This document shows positions 12,721-23,895 of a DNA stretch of 64,000 nucleotides, in pieces (the first letter of the stretch is position 1; every line of letters begins with the position of its first letter). The stretch is from assembly GCF_002105155.1 (NCBI RefSeq), contig NW_019029031.1:237576-301575 (forward strand), given 5' to 3'. The notes under the pieces were generated by a model. That model worked only from the letters and a program-made list of their open reading frames with translations, did not search any database and had not been told where the DNA came from. The translations under genes and the position numbers were made by a program. This DNA is from Lobosporangium transversale (Eukaryota; Mortierellomycota; Mortierellomycetes; Mortierellales; Mortierellaceae).

Positions 12721-15700
12721 CGTATTGCTTGGCCCATAGCTCGTTGGCACTTGCCATATACTCTACATGTTAGTCTCCTCTATATTAATAAATAGGGTAA
12801 GAAACCCATATTTTCCGCCGCGACATATTTCCGTACATAATAAAAATGTTTGAGCATGCCAGCAATATTTCACTTCCAACCAACCAGTAATTTGGCTTGC
12901 GGCGTTGGTTGAGGAACGGACCCCTTCTTGGAAGCCGCCTCCTTCGCGTCATTTGCCACAAATGATGAACCAGTTATAATCATTATACTAACAAAATCTG
13001 CACTGTTGCACTAGCGCCAATATCCATACACAAGCTACATTGTGACGACAAAAGACTCATGGGCTACTTTTTTTTTTTAATATGAGGAGTAAACTATTCC
13101 AAGGTTTATAAAATATGAGAATATTTTCTAACGGGCATGGGGCGATGAAAAGAATAAAAATAAAAAAAAGGTATACGCATAATTATATGTAAGAGAGCAA
13201 AGTCATCCAAATTCATGCATTCAACCCCGCCTAGATCTGAATAAAATTATGTAAATGGCTATTAATTTATTTTATATTCTTAAACTTGCACACAGCTATA
13301 GTCCTAGCTCTATATGAAAGAAGAGAAAATAAATGAAACTCGCTTTTCAATGAATTCTTTATTGAACACCGGCTATACAAATATAAATTTATCTATGTTA
13401 CATTGCTACTGATAGCCCAAAGCGCTTTTTGTGGTTTATTCAGTGAAATAAGTAATAGCCTAAGCCTTGACTTAATGACCTGTGAAACTAGATGTAAAAA
13501 AAAAAAAACACTTTCATATATAGATATTCTCGAGCCAAGATCAACAAAGATGAATAAAATCAAAAAAAGCTTAAAGATGAGGAGGGTAGAGAGACAATAA
13601 ATAAAAAAAATGAGGAGGGTGTGTGTGGGGTTTTTTTATCAAAAGGTTGAGGAATATCTGGAGTTTTATATATATTTCGGACCCAAAATTTATCACTACA
13701 GATGTGGTTGATCATGGTCAGTGCACAATTTAAAAAATAAATGCAATAAACGAAATGTGGTTCATAGTTGATTGGAGAAAACCGTTCTGGAAAGAGAGCA
13801 TCAAATTCCCTCTCCCTCCGAGCCCTTCAAAGGCCCCTTCGCATGCCAAGAAAGCAGGGCTTCCATCCTCGTCCAGGCCAACACTTGGAATATCGACCAG
13901 CACACTAGTTGGCTATTCTGACAACCCCATTTACAAATTCTCCCAGTCTTGTCTTTAATTCCATCCTACCTGTGCCATCCTCACATTATGTGATCCCAAT
14001 AAAAACGTAATGAAGAAAAAAAACCCAGCATACTGCTGCATCTATATCACCTTTATGGTATGGATATGCCAAGTTTAATAAAGTCACTGATTGGCTGTGC
14101 GCTTTGCCCAATTCAGTAAACGCTACGAGTGCACTATGCTCACAATTTTACAGCTTGTATGTATCATATACCATGAATTATGGATTGTATGTTGTGATTT
14201 GTATTCTGTATTATGTGGTTTTTGCATTTGTGTGTTTTATATTTTTGTGTGTTTGATAACCATAACTTCCCTAGACTCTTCCTTCAAGGTCTCTCTGCCT
14301 TTAACTCTCATAGAAAGACGAAAATTAGATGTAGGGCCGTCAATCTGCCTCGGTCCCACCAATCCAGCCCTAGAGTCCATTATCGGATCTGGACCACATC
14401 AATGGGTCGATCACCAGCGCTATCCACTAGTGCAGCCTGGTAGTCACGTCAGCCCTACGTAAACAAAAGAGTGACAGACAGTAGGGACACCATACGATTG
14501 GGAACAGGGTACAAACACAACCCCGGTTGATGCTACATTTAAACATGTAATTAGTATACAATGCACAGATCCAGCACTTATCCCATCCTAAAGCGTGGAG
14601 GACTGCTACCAATGTAATATCCTGACTAGAAGTGACGCAGTGTTGGATTTTATGGCACATATACGGCCTCCTACTATTAACAGTTATATACAAATACATA
14701 GATGCCGTTAGATGAATGGAGCGTAACAAAAGGTGATCATTGTATACTTCATAATACACGAGTACATAAAAATTAAAACGTAAAAATATAATATATTTTA
14801 TACACAAGATAGTATATGCTAATGGTTGTATATCATAAAAACTCGCTTCATGGCTACTCTATTTATGGTACCCGTAGGCAAACTTGTAGTTATAATTTGA
14901 TATGAATTTGAATAAATACCCCATGGATGTGATGTGTGTTCCCACATCTTATTCTCACTTACTTCTGCTCCCTAGTTACTACTTGTCTGTCTAAAATTTT
15001 TCACTCTGTACTGGCCTGAATGGTGGCTACTAAAAGAATTAGAGCGCTTGATTTCAAAGTAGTGGCTCGAAGCCGAACTAAAAAAAAAAAAAAAGTAAGC
15101 TCGATAATGAGGTAAGTTGAAGGCTTCACTTCTATGCGTAGTCCGAGCATCAAGGAAGATAGGAGACTTATATATATCGCCAGCGGTGTTCACGTAAGCG
15201 ATTCCAAGAGAATGGGGAAGGGAGAAATTAGTTGCTAGGGACATTGGTTCAGTTTTGAGTGGCAGTGTATGTTACATTGAGCTTTAGTTTCTGATAAAAA
15301 TTTGGCCAGCTTACATTTTTTTATTTATCGCAGTTATGGTTATGAAAGCCTCAGATCAGATTAGATCAAGAAAGATTAGATCAAAAATAGATTAGATTAC
15401 GCCTCCATAATTAATTTTTAAATTTTGGTTTCACTCAAAATGTTGACAAACAAGGTTTCCTTGGCGAAGGTAAACTTCGTCAAGGAGCGCCTCCTAACCA
15501 TTCATTCTCCAGCTCTGCTGACTTTGCTGCGGAAAGACTGGTATTGCATAAGGTATCTGTTATAAATAGATGGTATAATTTATCTCATTTAAAAACATCA
15601 ACATATATGAACCTAGATAATTAAAGCTTTCTTAATATCAGATTGTCAGCAGGAAAGGAAGGCAGGTAAAGAACTCCCATATAGAAGAAGCCAGACCATA

Positions 15701-15885
15701 TCACCCATGGTCCAAAAAAATACGTTTTTACTCGTATATAAAAGAAAAAAGAACAACCATTCCTCCTTCCCTAGCTCACACCCACATCCTCTTACGCTTC
15801 AAAGCCTACTTACACCTTACCAGCTCTTCTTCATCCTTACCCTCTCGTCTTTTATCTCAAGCTACCGCATTGCGCCCAAGGAAGC
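12563..15885. other. Gene-poor spacer with eroded block III
   Basis: No supported gene. From about 13750 the sequence carries landmarks of the other blocks. GATTGGCTGTGCGCT near 14088 matches the same phrase near 2806. GGACCACATCAAT near 14391 matches the same phrase near 2967. The phrase around CTAGTTGGCTA near 13905 resembles about 8850. Poly(T) or poly(A) tracts lie near 12693, 13071, 13498 and 15080. A small direct repeat of AGATTAGATCAA occurs at about 15358-15410. Confidence 0.45.
15735..15744 (+). promoter_or_regulatory. TATA-like box upstream of small-protein gene 3
   Basis: TATATAAAAG lies about 145 bp before the ATG at 15886 and is followed by a C/T-rich leader, as expected for a fungal promoter and 5' UTR. 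Confidence 0.4.
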
Positions 15886-16185
15886 ATGCCTCGAAGACTC
15901 CCTCCGACCTTGAGGGAGCTGCCAGCCATAAATATCTATCCAGAAGGAATAGATCAACAAGCTGCATCCCCTCCTTCCCCTAGCGTTGCGACTGGAAGCG
16001 ACGCGAATGCCAGCAGCAATGGAGCTGCCGCTCCTGCGGCTCCTGTAGTCCCACCACGACCTTTGACCTTTACGATGTGTGCAGAAGTTATCGGTATTGC
16101 ACCTGATGATGGTCTTCAAGTTGTACTACTGCCTTCCCCTTCCCCTCCTCTTTCTCTTTCTCAAGAGCACAATGATGGCATATAA
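15886..16185 (+). CDS. Small protein 3 of the C-terminal-motif family (99 aa)
   Basis: Not recognised from known families. The N-terminal half (MPRRLPPTLRELPAINIYPE) is followed by an Ala/Ser/Pro/Asn-rich stretch. The tail from residue 62 (FTMCAEVIGIAPDDG, then VVLLPSP) keeps the family spacing exactly, including FxM, the hydrophobic core, the acidic pair and the closing Leu/Pro run. It is the most diverged member: the usual V-D-x-T is V-I-G-I-A. VIGI followed by acids could still fit a SUMO-interaction pattern. No signal peptide or membrane segment is visible. The only support is the alignment with its paralogues, the ATG context and the TATA-like box. Confidence 0.5.
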   Translation: MPRRLPPTLRELPAINIYPEGIDQQAASPPSPSVATGSDANASSNGAAAPAAPVVPPRPLTFTMCAEVIGIAPDDGLQVVLLPSPSPPLSLSQEHNDGI

Positions 16186-18015
16186 GAATCCTTATTTTAC
16201 CTTTTTCTCTTGGTATATTGGCCTTAAAGTATACTAGGATAATAATAATCTACGAGAACGAAAGAAAGACGTATTATTATGATCCATGGGTCTTCATTAA
16301 ATAAAAAGAATTAAAAGCTTAACTATAACATAAATGTCACGGATCAATCAAGTTGGACAACCCAATGCCTTTTTTTCCTTCCCTCCTGTTCCTTTGCTTT
16401 TTAGTGCTCCTCCATGGCCCCAAAGTTTACTTACCTTGTACACACCGTGTAAAAGCAATTATGATCCTTACAGAGGGTCAGGGTATTAAGTAATGATTCC
16501 TTGTACTATACACCAGATCATAGCCGGTACACCAACGGGGCACTTCGCGCCATCCAAATTCACAGGCGGAAACCATTGTAACACATCATACCTTACTTTC
16601 TCGACCCTATTCTCCTCAACAATAGCAGCAGCAGTAGCAATAGCGATAGTCATTATAATGACGAGTCGGCTCTTGCCTCATTAGAAAAACTATTGCCCGT
16701 CCCGTAAAGGCAACAAACTTCGTCTGGAACTGCAAACGCCAACAGAACGTTTATATTATCGCACAGAGGCCGGGATAGTACATTTATGAAGGTTACTAAA
16801 GCCTCGGCCCTATTACTACTGCAATAAGCTACATCGTAAACTGCAGATATAAAAAAAAATGAATAAAATACACAAGAAAACAATAGCAAAAACAATAACA
16901 AAAAAAAAGAATAAAGTTCAAAAAAGACAAAATAAACAATATGCAAGGGAGGGAAGATATCTCTCACTCGCAGCTTTGGATGGGGTAGCGGCAGAGGGGT
17001 GGGTTGAAAATCGATGTGGAGGGCATGGACTTGAAGAGGCGGTATAATAACTGAAGACCAAAGATAATGTATCTATATGGAATGCAAATAAAGAGTACAG
17101 GGATAAAGACAGGTTCACATTTTAAATCTTCAGCATGCCGAGATATCCAACCACTTTAAAAAATCGATTGATTGCAGGCTCAAGTCTTTGCCTTTAACAG
17201 CAATACCCATGAATATTTGAAGTAATTTCGACTTGTTGTGTACTTTTGCTTGCAGGAATCCTATCTGCCTAAGATAAGTACCCTCAAGCGTTGGTACCTA
17301 ACGAAGTAAATGAGCCTCACGAGGCAAAGCACTAGACTAGTACGGCCGTGATCGAAGCCACAAGTCATCCGTCTAGTTTATGGTATCACTGTAGCCGCTC
17401 CTAACGCAGTCACTTAGTTTCGAAGGCATCCTAGATATTACAAAGCAGTAGTTCCTGTTGAACCAGTTCTTCATCTAACATTCTATGTAAGCACCCTTAT
17501 CTACCTTGATCCCTCTCTTCCACTTATATATTAACAACATCAAAAGTCTCTTCGGTAAATGAATAGCACACAGAAATCCTGCTATTGGCCCTACATTCAT
17601 ACTACAGGTTCTTCAGAATGGAGTTTTATTTTCTTCTGTAAGCATTTCAGTAAAGATTACTGGACGACAGGACTTCCGCTAGATAGGGGAAAATAGTTGG
17701 ACGCCTAGATCAATCGCTAAAAAGCGCGAAGGTCTCTCGGCTTCCCAACGTGAGGTAAGCCACTAGGTTTGTCTATTGATAGAACAAAAGTTGCCATGTT
17801 TATTTGTGCATCATGTAGGGGGGAGGTATAGCCAGTCTTTCCTTCATAACGCCGAAAAGTATGCATAAATTATTTAGATGGATTACTGCTGCGCGAGACC
17901 AATATAGCTTGACTTGCATGGTGCAACCAGTTAAATTCATGTGACAGAGAATGAAGTTGGGTGCCTAGAATGTCAGAATTTAAATCGTTGTAACCCCTTG
18001 AAGCTTTGGATTGTA
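16186..18015. other. Gene-free stretch
   Basis: I see no supported gene here. The open frames are short and of biased composition. A possible relation to the block landmarks is seen near 17780 (TTATTTGTGCAT, compare about 7158). Nothing else is recognisable. Confidence 0.5.
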
Positions 18016-19319
18016 GAGTCCTCGCCAGAAAGTCAGGGACACATCTATTTTTTAAAATGCTCAATTTGAATTAAAATTCGAAAAATAAAAAATTTACGTA
18101 CGAAGTTGGGATTTCATATATTTATTGAATAATAGAGGATGAATTGATGCCATGACAAATAAATCAATTGAATTATCGTTTTAGACTATCACATTAATAA
18201 GTGTTTGCTAGAAGCGGAATGGACATCATTCTTGATCTCATTTACCTCTTCCTCTTCCTCTTCCTCATTCTCATTGTACAAGTGATAAAATGTCTTTTGA
18301 GCCTTTTGATATCAATAGTATATTCTCAAATAATGCCTTGGGTGGTATATATAAAACGTTGGGTTAAAAGTGGTGGCGGCGTCGTAAACGATGCAGGGAG
18401 GAAGCCGATAATGGTTACATTTGCGGCGTTTGTTGTTTACTACATCTTCGGGCGACTTTGTAAGAACCTTAATGAGATGGGCCTTGGGCCTTGCCAAATC
18501 CACCTTGATAGCGCCTCATACCATTTTCACAGAAAAGACAAAAAGCCGACCAAGAGCGACATTGTGAAGACAATCAAAGAATGGCTCGCGAGCAAGGACA
18601 TTGTTCTTCCAACAAATGAAAATGGAAAACCATTGAATAAAGTCGACCTTATGAATTTGGTTAGTGCCCTTCCCGATGAGTCGTACTTTTCTATCAGCAG
18701 GATTGCTCAGGAGAACGGCGGCCATGAAATCTACAAGACTCCACCCTATCATTGCGAGCTTCAACCTATTGAAAAGATATGGACTGTTGTGAAAAACATA
18801 ATTGCTTCAAGGGCAAGGATGACAATGACGTCCTTTTTGCTGAAGAAAAGGCTACTTAAGTTGTTTTCACAGATTCCGAGCACGGTCTTTTACTCTGTAT
18901 GGAAGAAGTTTGTAAAAATTGGTATGAGATACTATAATGACAGGAGTCGCGTACAAGAGAATATGAGCGGGGAGGTTTACCAAGAGGTCTTTGATGAAGA
19001 GGAGATTACTGAGTATTTTGGCGACATGATCATAGTCGACAGCAGTGAGTGGGATACAGAACTTGATAGAGTAATGAACCAAGAGCACATCGAGGCTGTT
19101 ATCCTGGAGCCTGAGGTAGTGGACCTTTGTCAAGATATTGGTAGCGTCTTCAATTTTGAAGAATGCGAGTCTGAGGAGGAGCGTCTTGTTGATAACAGAA
19201 AACGAAAAAATTAAAATTTTAAGTTTGTACGTGTTGTTTTTGTGTCTAAAAATGGAAGTATTTTATTCAATTCAAAAACGCGACAAATATATGTGTCCCT
19301 GACTTTCTGGCGAGGACTC
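18016..19319 (+). mobile_element. Tc1/mariner-type transposon with intact ends (1304 bp)
   Basis: Perfect 29-bp terminal inverted repeats, starting GAGTCCTCGCCAGAAAGTC, lie at 18016-18044 and 19291-19319. Both ends are flanked by TA (18014-18015 and 19320-19321), the target duplication of the IS630-Tc1-mariner superfamily. The interior carries the C-terminal half of a DDE transposase on the plus strand. The exact ends with a decayed interior suggest a non-autonomous copy moved in trans. Confidence 0.9.
18219..19214 (+). pseudogene. Tc1/mariner transposase, C-terminal half only
   Basis: The open frame can start at the ATG at 18219 (331 aa), but its first 100 residues do not look like a transposase. 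They include a Leu/Phe-rich run. From HLDSASYH onward it reads as the second catalytic Asp region, then an inserted helical segment rich in Lys/Leu, then PPYHCELQPIEKIW with the third catalytic acid. The second Asp and this Glu are about 87 residues apart. That is far wider than the 34 of classic Tc1 and closer to the long-spaced DDE_3 groups. No helix-turn-helix region and no first catalytic Asp are visible, so the protein should be inactive. The acidic tail ends about 105 bp before the right end. Confidence 0.8.
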
Positions 19320-19687
19320 TAAAATCAATTGAGCAGTGCATTCGGAATAGATGTGGTTTTTTGTCGCTAAAAGGAAATTAAATTTCTTTCTGCATCAGTA
19401 GCCCATTAATTTTTTGAATAGCCTTGGTTGTCGGGAGCCAAACATTCCCTTATTAGTGAAATGGAAAAATATATGAACCACTGACTAAACACAAGTCCCC
19501 CTTTCCAATATTCCACCTACTCGCCGGTGAAATCGATTTGCGGTAGCAGTATGTCTACCGCTCATTATGAATAGGGTACACTCCGCTCAGTCCAACTTCC
19601 TAACAAAGAAGAACACGACTAGCAGCAATTTGCCATGCCACATCGAAGCCATGTGCAGTGGAATACTTCCTTTCTCTTTTCTTCTCT

Positions 19688-19718
<31 letters not shown>

Positions 19719-20309
19719 GTTCTCAACCGGGCTCCCTTAAAGTCCTTTCGCACACCAATGCCCCATATGCTTTTTCACGCCTCCATTCCGTCCCTCTTTG
19801 CTTTGCAAGCCAGGCGGAAACGCTTCCCTTGCATTCATTATAAAGCTCTGCAGTAAGGTCCATGAGGACCCTTACTGTCTTGTAGTTCCTCCCCGCCAGT
19901 AGCATTGCCCGCATACCTCGGCCTCTAGAGCTCCGAACCCAAAATGAGGCAGGAGCAGCGACCTGTTCAATTTTCTTGAAAGGGTCTCTCCTTTTTCCCT
20001 TCCAGGCATATGACAGCATCCTTTAGAGATTCATTAGATGCACTTGCCTATGCAAGCTCTCAGTTCTTCTCAGCCATCACTGTAGGTATCCTTCGGTCCG
20101 TAAATTCCCTTGTTCCACCAAGTATGGCGGCCGAACTTGTTTTGGTTGGCGTTTGAGCAAGCGTGAAAGGAGGGCTGTGAAGGCTAGGTAGGCTAAAAGT
20201 GGATGTTAATGCCTGAACATTCATTCAGTACCGGCGAAGGCCCTATTTGCCATTTCTCTTCTGACGCAGCTTTGCCAATGCACTCAACCCATATGTACCA
20301 TCCCTGTAT

Positions 20310-20480
20310 TCTTCTCCTGGAAGCCTTCCTCATTGACATCTTCCGCACTGACATTTTCTGCATTGGTATCTTTTGCATTTACATCTCCCTTCTTAGCATT
20401 TTATTGTTTGTCATCCTCCGTATTGGCATCTTTCGCAATGGCACCCTCTGCATTGATACCTTTCGCACTGACATCCACTT
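20310..20480 (-). pseudogene. Possible relic of an Asp-Val-Asn-Ala repeat coding region
   Basis: Read on the minus strand, one frame gives a run of short acidic repeats such as DVNAKDTNAENVSAEDVNEE, interrupted by a stop. This is the same style as the repeat region of small protein 1 (ADVNA, DTNAN). No conserved tail motif follows, so if real it is a broken family member inverted relative to the others. Low-complexity resemblance is weak evidence. Confidence 0.3.
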
Positions 20481-21251
20481 CCTTGAGATTCCATAAACGC
20501 ATTTGCTAATCAGGAGGACCATACAGAAGGAAGCAAAATGACTTATATGGTACCTGCTGCCTTCCCACAATGCTGTTTTCAGGCATCCTTTTTACTTGCT
20601 GAACTATTTGAACAATTTCATGGGCCTTGCTTCCCTCCCATTGCCATATAAGGGAACCCTATTTATGCTTTAAAGGGGGTTACATTGTACCCATAAGGAT
20701 TATGGGTAAGGAGGCAACTATCCATCCAACTTTACTTTCATAAAATGAATAAGAGCTGCTTGGACTAGGCCAGAGTCAGTAAACCCTGAAGGCCCTGTCA
20801 TCCAAAAAAGAAGGACAGGATCAAAAAAAATCAGTTGTAACAGGCTTCTGTGCATTTTGTTCACGTTAAAGCAGCACGGTGCTCAGTCCTCCGTAGGCCG
20901 TATGCCGCGCAACGCCTAGTGTACCCAGTAGCTAGACCACTTCTAGTCCCTCTAGCTCCCTTCATATAAGCCCCATTGTCCTGGATTTAGCAGAAAGGCG
21001 CGAAATAGAGGGAGTGTCATCAGTCGCCTGCAATCCAGCTATTAATTTAATCCTAGGCACCATTGCCGCCTCAGCCCTGAATCCTACCACCAACTCATCC
21101 TTTAATCACGCAATTGCTTCGATCCTTAACCTCGCCATCGGCCCAGTTTAGCAGCAGGATCAGGCCATGCAAATAAAAGAGAAGCAGGGATTAGGAGCGC
21201 CTTGGAGGTCTGGCTCACTTGGACCGATGAGCTATTAAGCTATGCTTCATG

Positions 21252-21283
<32 letters not shown>

Positions 21284-22765
21284 GGCGGGGGGGGGGGGCT
21301 AATAAATAAAGCACATACACACGGTCTCGAAAGCATGTTGTGAGCGCGGAATGCGGGAGTAGAACGACTCCATTTACGTTGCATTCAGTCAGAGATTTAT
21401 CTATTCGGTACCAAGTTCACCTTAAAGCAGGGAGGGTTGTTGCTAGCACAATATTTTTTAGTAGTAAACGCGGGATTAACAAAAAGCTCCAGATCCGCCA
21501 AAACTGAGCAGTCTAAACTCAGCTAAGCAACTCATATTGAGGAAACGGCTTCAGGGATATGGGGCTAAAAAGCATGAAAAAACAAAAAGGGCAAAACGCA
21601 GGAAAGATTTCTCAGGAACGAGCGAGACAAGCCACAGGGACTTCCCTGAGAGTGAGAGCTCACAGAGGTTTTTGAAGGTCATCGAGTGTTTACCTTTCTG
21701 TCGCTGGGTTTTAGAAGAGTCTTTACGCTGGAACCAAATCAAAAAAGGGTCATCTTTACAATAAATAAAAATAAATAAAAAAAAAAGACAACAAGCAGTT
21801 AATTTTGTATGTTTTGTACCACTGTTTAGTGGAGAAAACCTTGCTATGGTACCACAATCCAAAATAATTAGAGGGCCTGTTGGACGTTATGTTTCGCGGC
21901 CATGTGGGGGATGCAACACAATGTCAACATGATTTATACAGATAAAGATTACCTTGTCATCTACACTATACGCGAACATATGGGGCCAACCTGGGTCATT
22001 TGCTTTTTCTTTTGACTCACATGCGGGCCCAGGGGTCGTATAGCTATGCTTTCCTCTCCGGGGATCGGAGTTTCATCACACAGAAGCGCCTGTGCTTTTT
22101 GAGAATGTTCTGCGGCTAATGTATATTATGATATATGATTTTATTCGCTTTATAACATTAGGGATAGTTCATGCAGGGTTATCAAGTTGCCCAAATCCAC
22201 CTCACTTTTTGCCTATGGTTCCTAAACTCAAATAAATAAATATAATGTCTGATTAATCTATTAATTTAAAAATAAAAACAAAAATAGTAAAAAGAAAAAA
22301 AAAGAAAAAGAAAAAGAAAAGGCATCAAAGGCCTCAATCTGCCTTCGCCTCGATCTTTCAAGAGCCCTGGTCACATTAATGACTCAAATGATGGCGCCAA
22401 AGAAGGGGTGAAACAACAAAGGCAAAAAGAAAAGAAGAAGAAGAAGAAGAGCTTTTGCTCTCATCCATTTTGTTTAAGGATGGTTTATTTCATTCATGCA
22501 AGAAGGGGAATAGATCAACTGCAATGCCAGATAAGCTCACATACAAAATAAAATAAACAATTGAAAACTAAGCTTGTCGAGATCCCACGAAGATGTGATA
22601 GAACCAAACCAACCACTATGGCTTTATAGTAATATCATTCACCACTATTCAACTATTCAAGGAGCAAAGGTGTAATATATTGCCAGTGAAAAATATGCGG
22701 CGCAAAAAAAAAATTTTAAAATTATAAAAAGCAAGACTATCAGTGTAATAGTATATAGCCTTAAG

Positions 22766-22777
22766 CCTATAAAAAGG
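22766..22777 (+). promoter_or_regulatory. TATA box within a palindrome, upstream of small-protein gene 4
   Basis: CCTATAAAAAGG lies inside AAGCCTATAAAAAGGCTT, about 100 bp before the ATG at 22867. A related stretch of about 40 bp with an identical 17-bp core occurs at 62917-62955, after the last CRN gene. Confidence 0.45.
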
Positions 22778-22866
22778 CTTGTTTTAATATTTATAATAAA
22801 ATCACCTTTTGTCTTCACTACCTATTACAATCAGACCTTGCAAAGAAACAACATCTCTTTACAACA

Positions 22867-23127
22867 ATGTCCCAACAATCCAGTCCTAATAACCAAAGTC
22901 AACAGGCCACGACGAATCCCCCTCCTGGCCCTAATACCAACCCCATTGCTGGCCCTGGCATCGGCGAGGGCGGTCAGCATCTAGGCATAAGTGGATCATC
23001 GCCTCAAGATTTCACTATGGGGCCTAATTTAGTCGACCATACGAGCGATGATGATGTTCATGTTAACATTCTGTACCCCCCAGAGGAAAAAGGAGGGGAA
23101 GGAGACGATGACAACAAGGAAACATGA
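22867..23127 (+). CDS. Small protein 4 of the C-terminal-motif family (86 aa)
   Basis: Unrecognised family. The N-terminus is Ser/Gln/Asn-rich (MSQQSSPNNQSQQ, compare MSQ at the start of protein 2). A Pro/Gly/Asn stretch follows, then the conserved tail from residue 49 (FTMGPNLVDHTSDDDVHV, then ILYPP) and an acidic end. The tail differs from protein 2 mainly at Leu to His in the core, which would weaken a SUMO-interaction motif. The ATG lies about 100 bp after a TATAAA box in an A/C-rich leader, there is no intron, and the stop is followed by a TTTA microsatellite. The four-way alignment is the main evidence that this short frame is a gene. Confidence 0.6.
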   Translation: MSQQSSPNNQSQQATTNPPPGPNTNPIAGPGIGEGGQHLGISGSSPQDFTMGPNLVDHTSDDDVHVNILYPPEEKGGEGDDDNKET

Positions 23128-23197
23128 AGATCTTCCCTTAATCAAGGCCAAAAACAGAGGAAAGCTTTCTTTTAGACCCATTCACAAATGATGGTTA

Positions 23198-23226
23198 GTT
23201 TATTTATTTATTTATTTATTTATTTT
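23198..23226. repeat. (TTTA)n microsatellite
   Basis: About seven TTTA units just downstream of small-protein gene 4. Confidence 0.85.
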
Positions 23227-23848
23227 TTCATTTCCATGTATCACCTTTGTCTTCTCCTAACAATTTTATTCTTTATATTATATCTTTCCGCCTTTAAGGT
23301 CTGTCAGCTGGTAGCTGTTTTGTCGTGAACACAACTTTATCATTTCCTAAAAAACATTTACGTACCACTTTTTTTTATTTTTATTTTTATTTTTTTTATT
23401 TACCCTCTTTTATTCCTTGAAAGAAAAAAATAATTAAAGAAAAAAGTTATTTTTTGTTTGTTCGCCCAATCCGCCTACTGTGAACCACTGTATCGGGAAC
23501 TTGCCCACGGCAAGGCTCTTTTTTTTTTTTCTTGACGTCATTGTTTTTATATACAACATAGAAATATTGATATATATTAATAAATCTTCATTCATCTAAA
23601 GCGTGAGAGTACCATCTATAAGCGGGGTTGATTCAAGTAGAACAAAAACAATCCAGCACACACAGCATTTCATATATGTATATATGTATATATAAACGTA
23701 ATAAATAACAACAGAATTGGCTTTATCCACTCGGCATTGGCTATACAAATATAACTGTATCTATATTATACCACCCTAGAGGAAATAAATCACTTGCAGC
23801 TTAATTAGCAAAAGAAGAATTATATGAGTCACTAGCTCTAAGGTCTGT

Positions 23849-23852
23849 AAAA

Positions 23853-23892
<40 letters not shown>

Positions 23893-23895
23893 TAT
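23849..23895. repeat. A22 followed by (TA)12
   Basis: Twenty-two A followed by about twelve TA dinucleotides. A (TTG)n run lies at about 23980-24000 and a run of about 17 C at 24170-24187, in otherwise gene-free sequence. Confidence 0.85.

Larger units (their letters stand above)
6075..13400. repeat. Eroded duplication block II (contains small-protein gene 2)
   Basis: This is the second of the old parallel blocks. Its 5' two thirds match block I landmark by landmark. Its central part, about 9490-10500, also matches block IV (about 21060-22120). Near 13366-13400 it has the phrase GGCTATACAAATATAA, also found at about 23741-23757 in block IV. It has been enlarged by the foldback pair at 10713-11722. 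Outside the gene at 12077 I see no credible coding sequence. It also holds poly(T) or poly(A) tracts near 7342, 8080, 9731, 10670, 11118 and 12693. Confidence 0.5.
19320..22866. repeat. Eroded duplication block IV, upstream part
   Basis: From about 21060 to 22120 this matches 9490-10500 in block II and 2995-3900 in block I. One landmark is the passage ending CATTAAGCTATACTT or ATTAAGCTATGCTTC before a poly(T). Another is GCAGTTAATTTTGTATGTTT near 21795. At 21256-21298 a run of 28 T is followed by GGC and a run of 12 G. No supported gene is present apart from a decayed reading-frame relic near 20310-20480. Confidence 0.5.

Noticed and set aside
17281..17420. Possible tRNA or tRNA-derived SINE
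   Set aside because: No convincing B-box or cloverleaf could be formed by eye; I found no tRNA elsewhere either.
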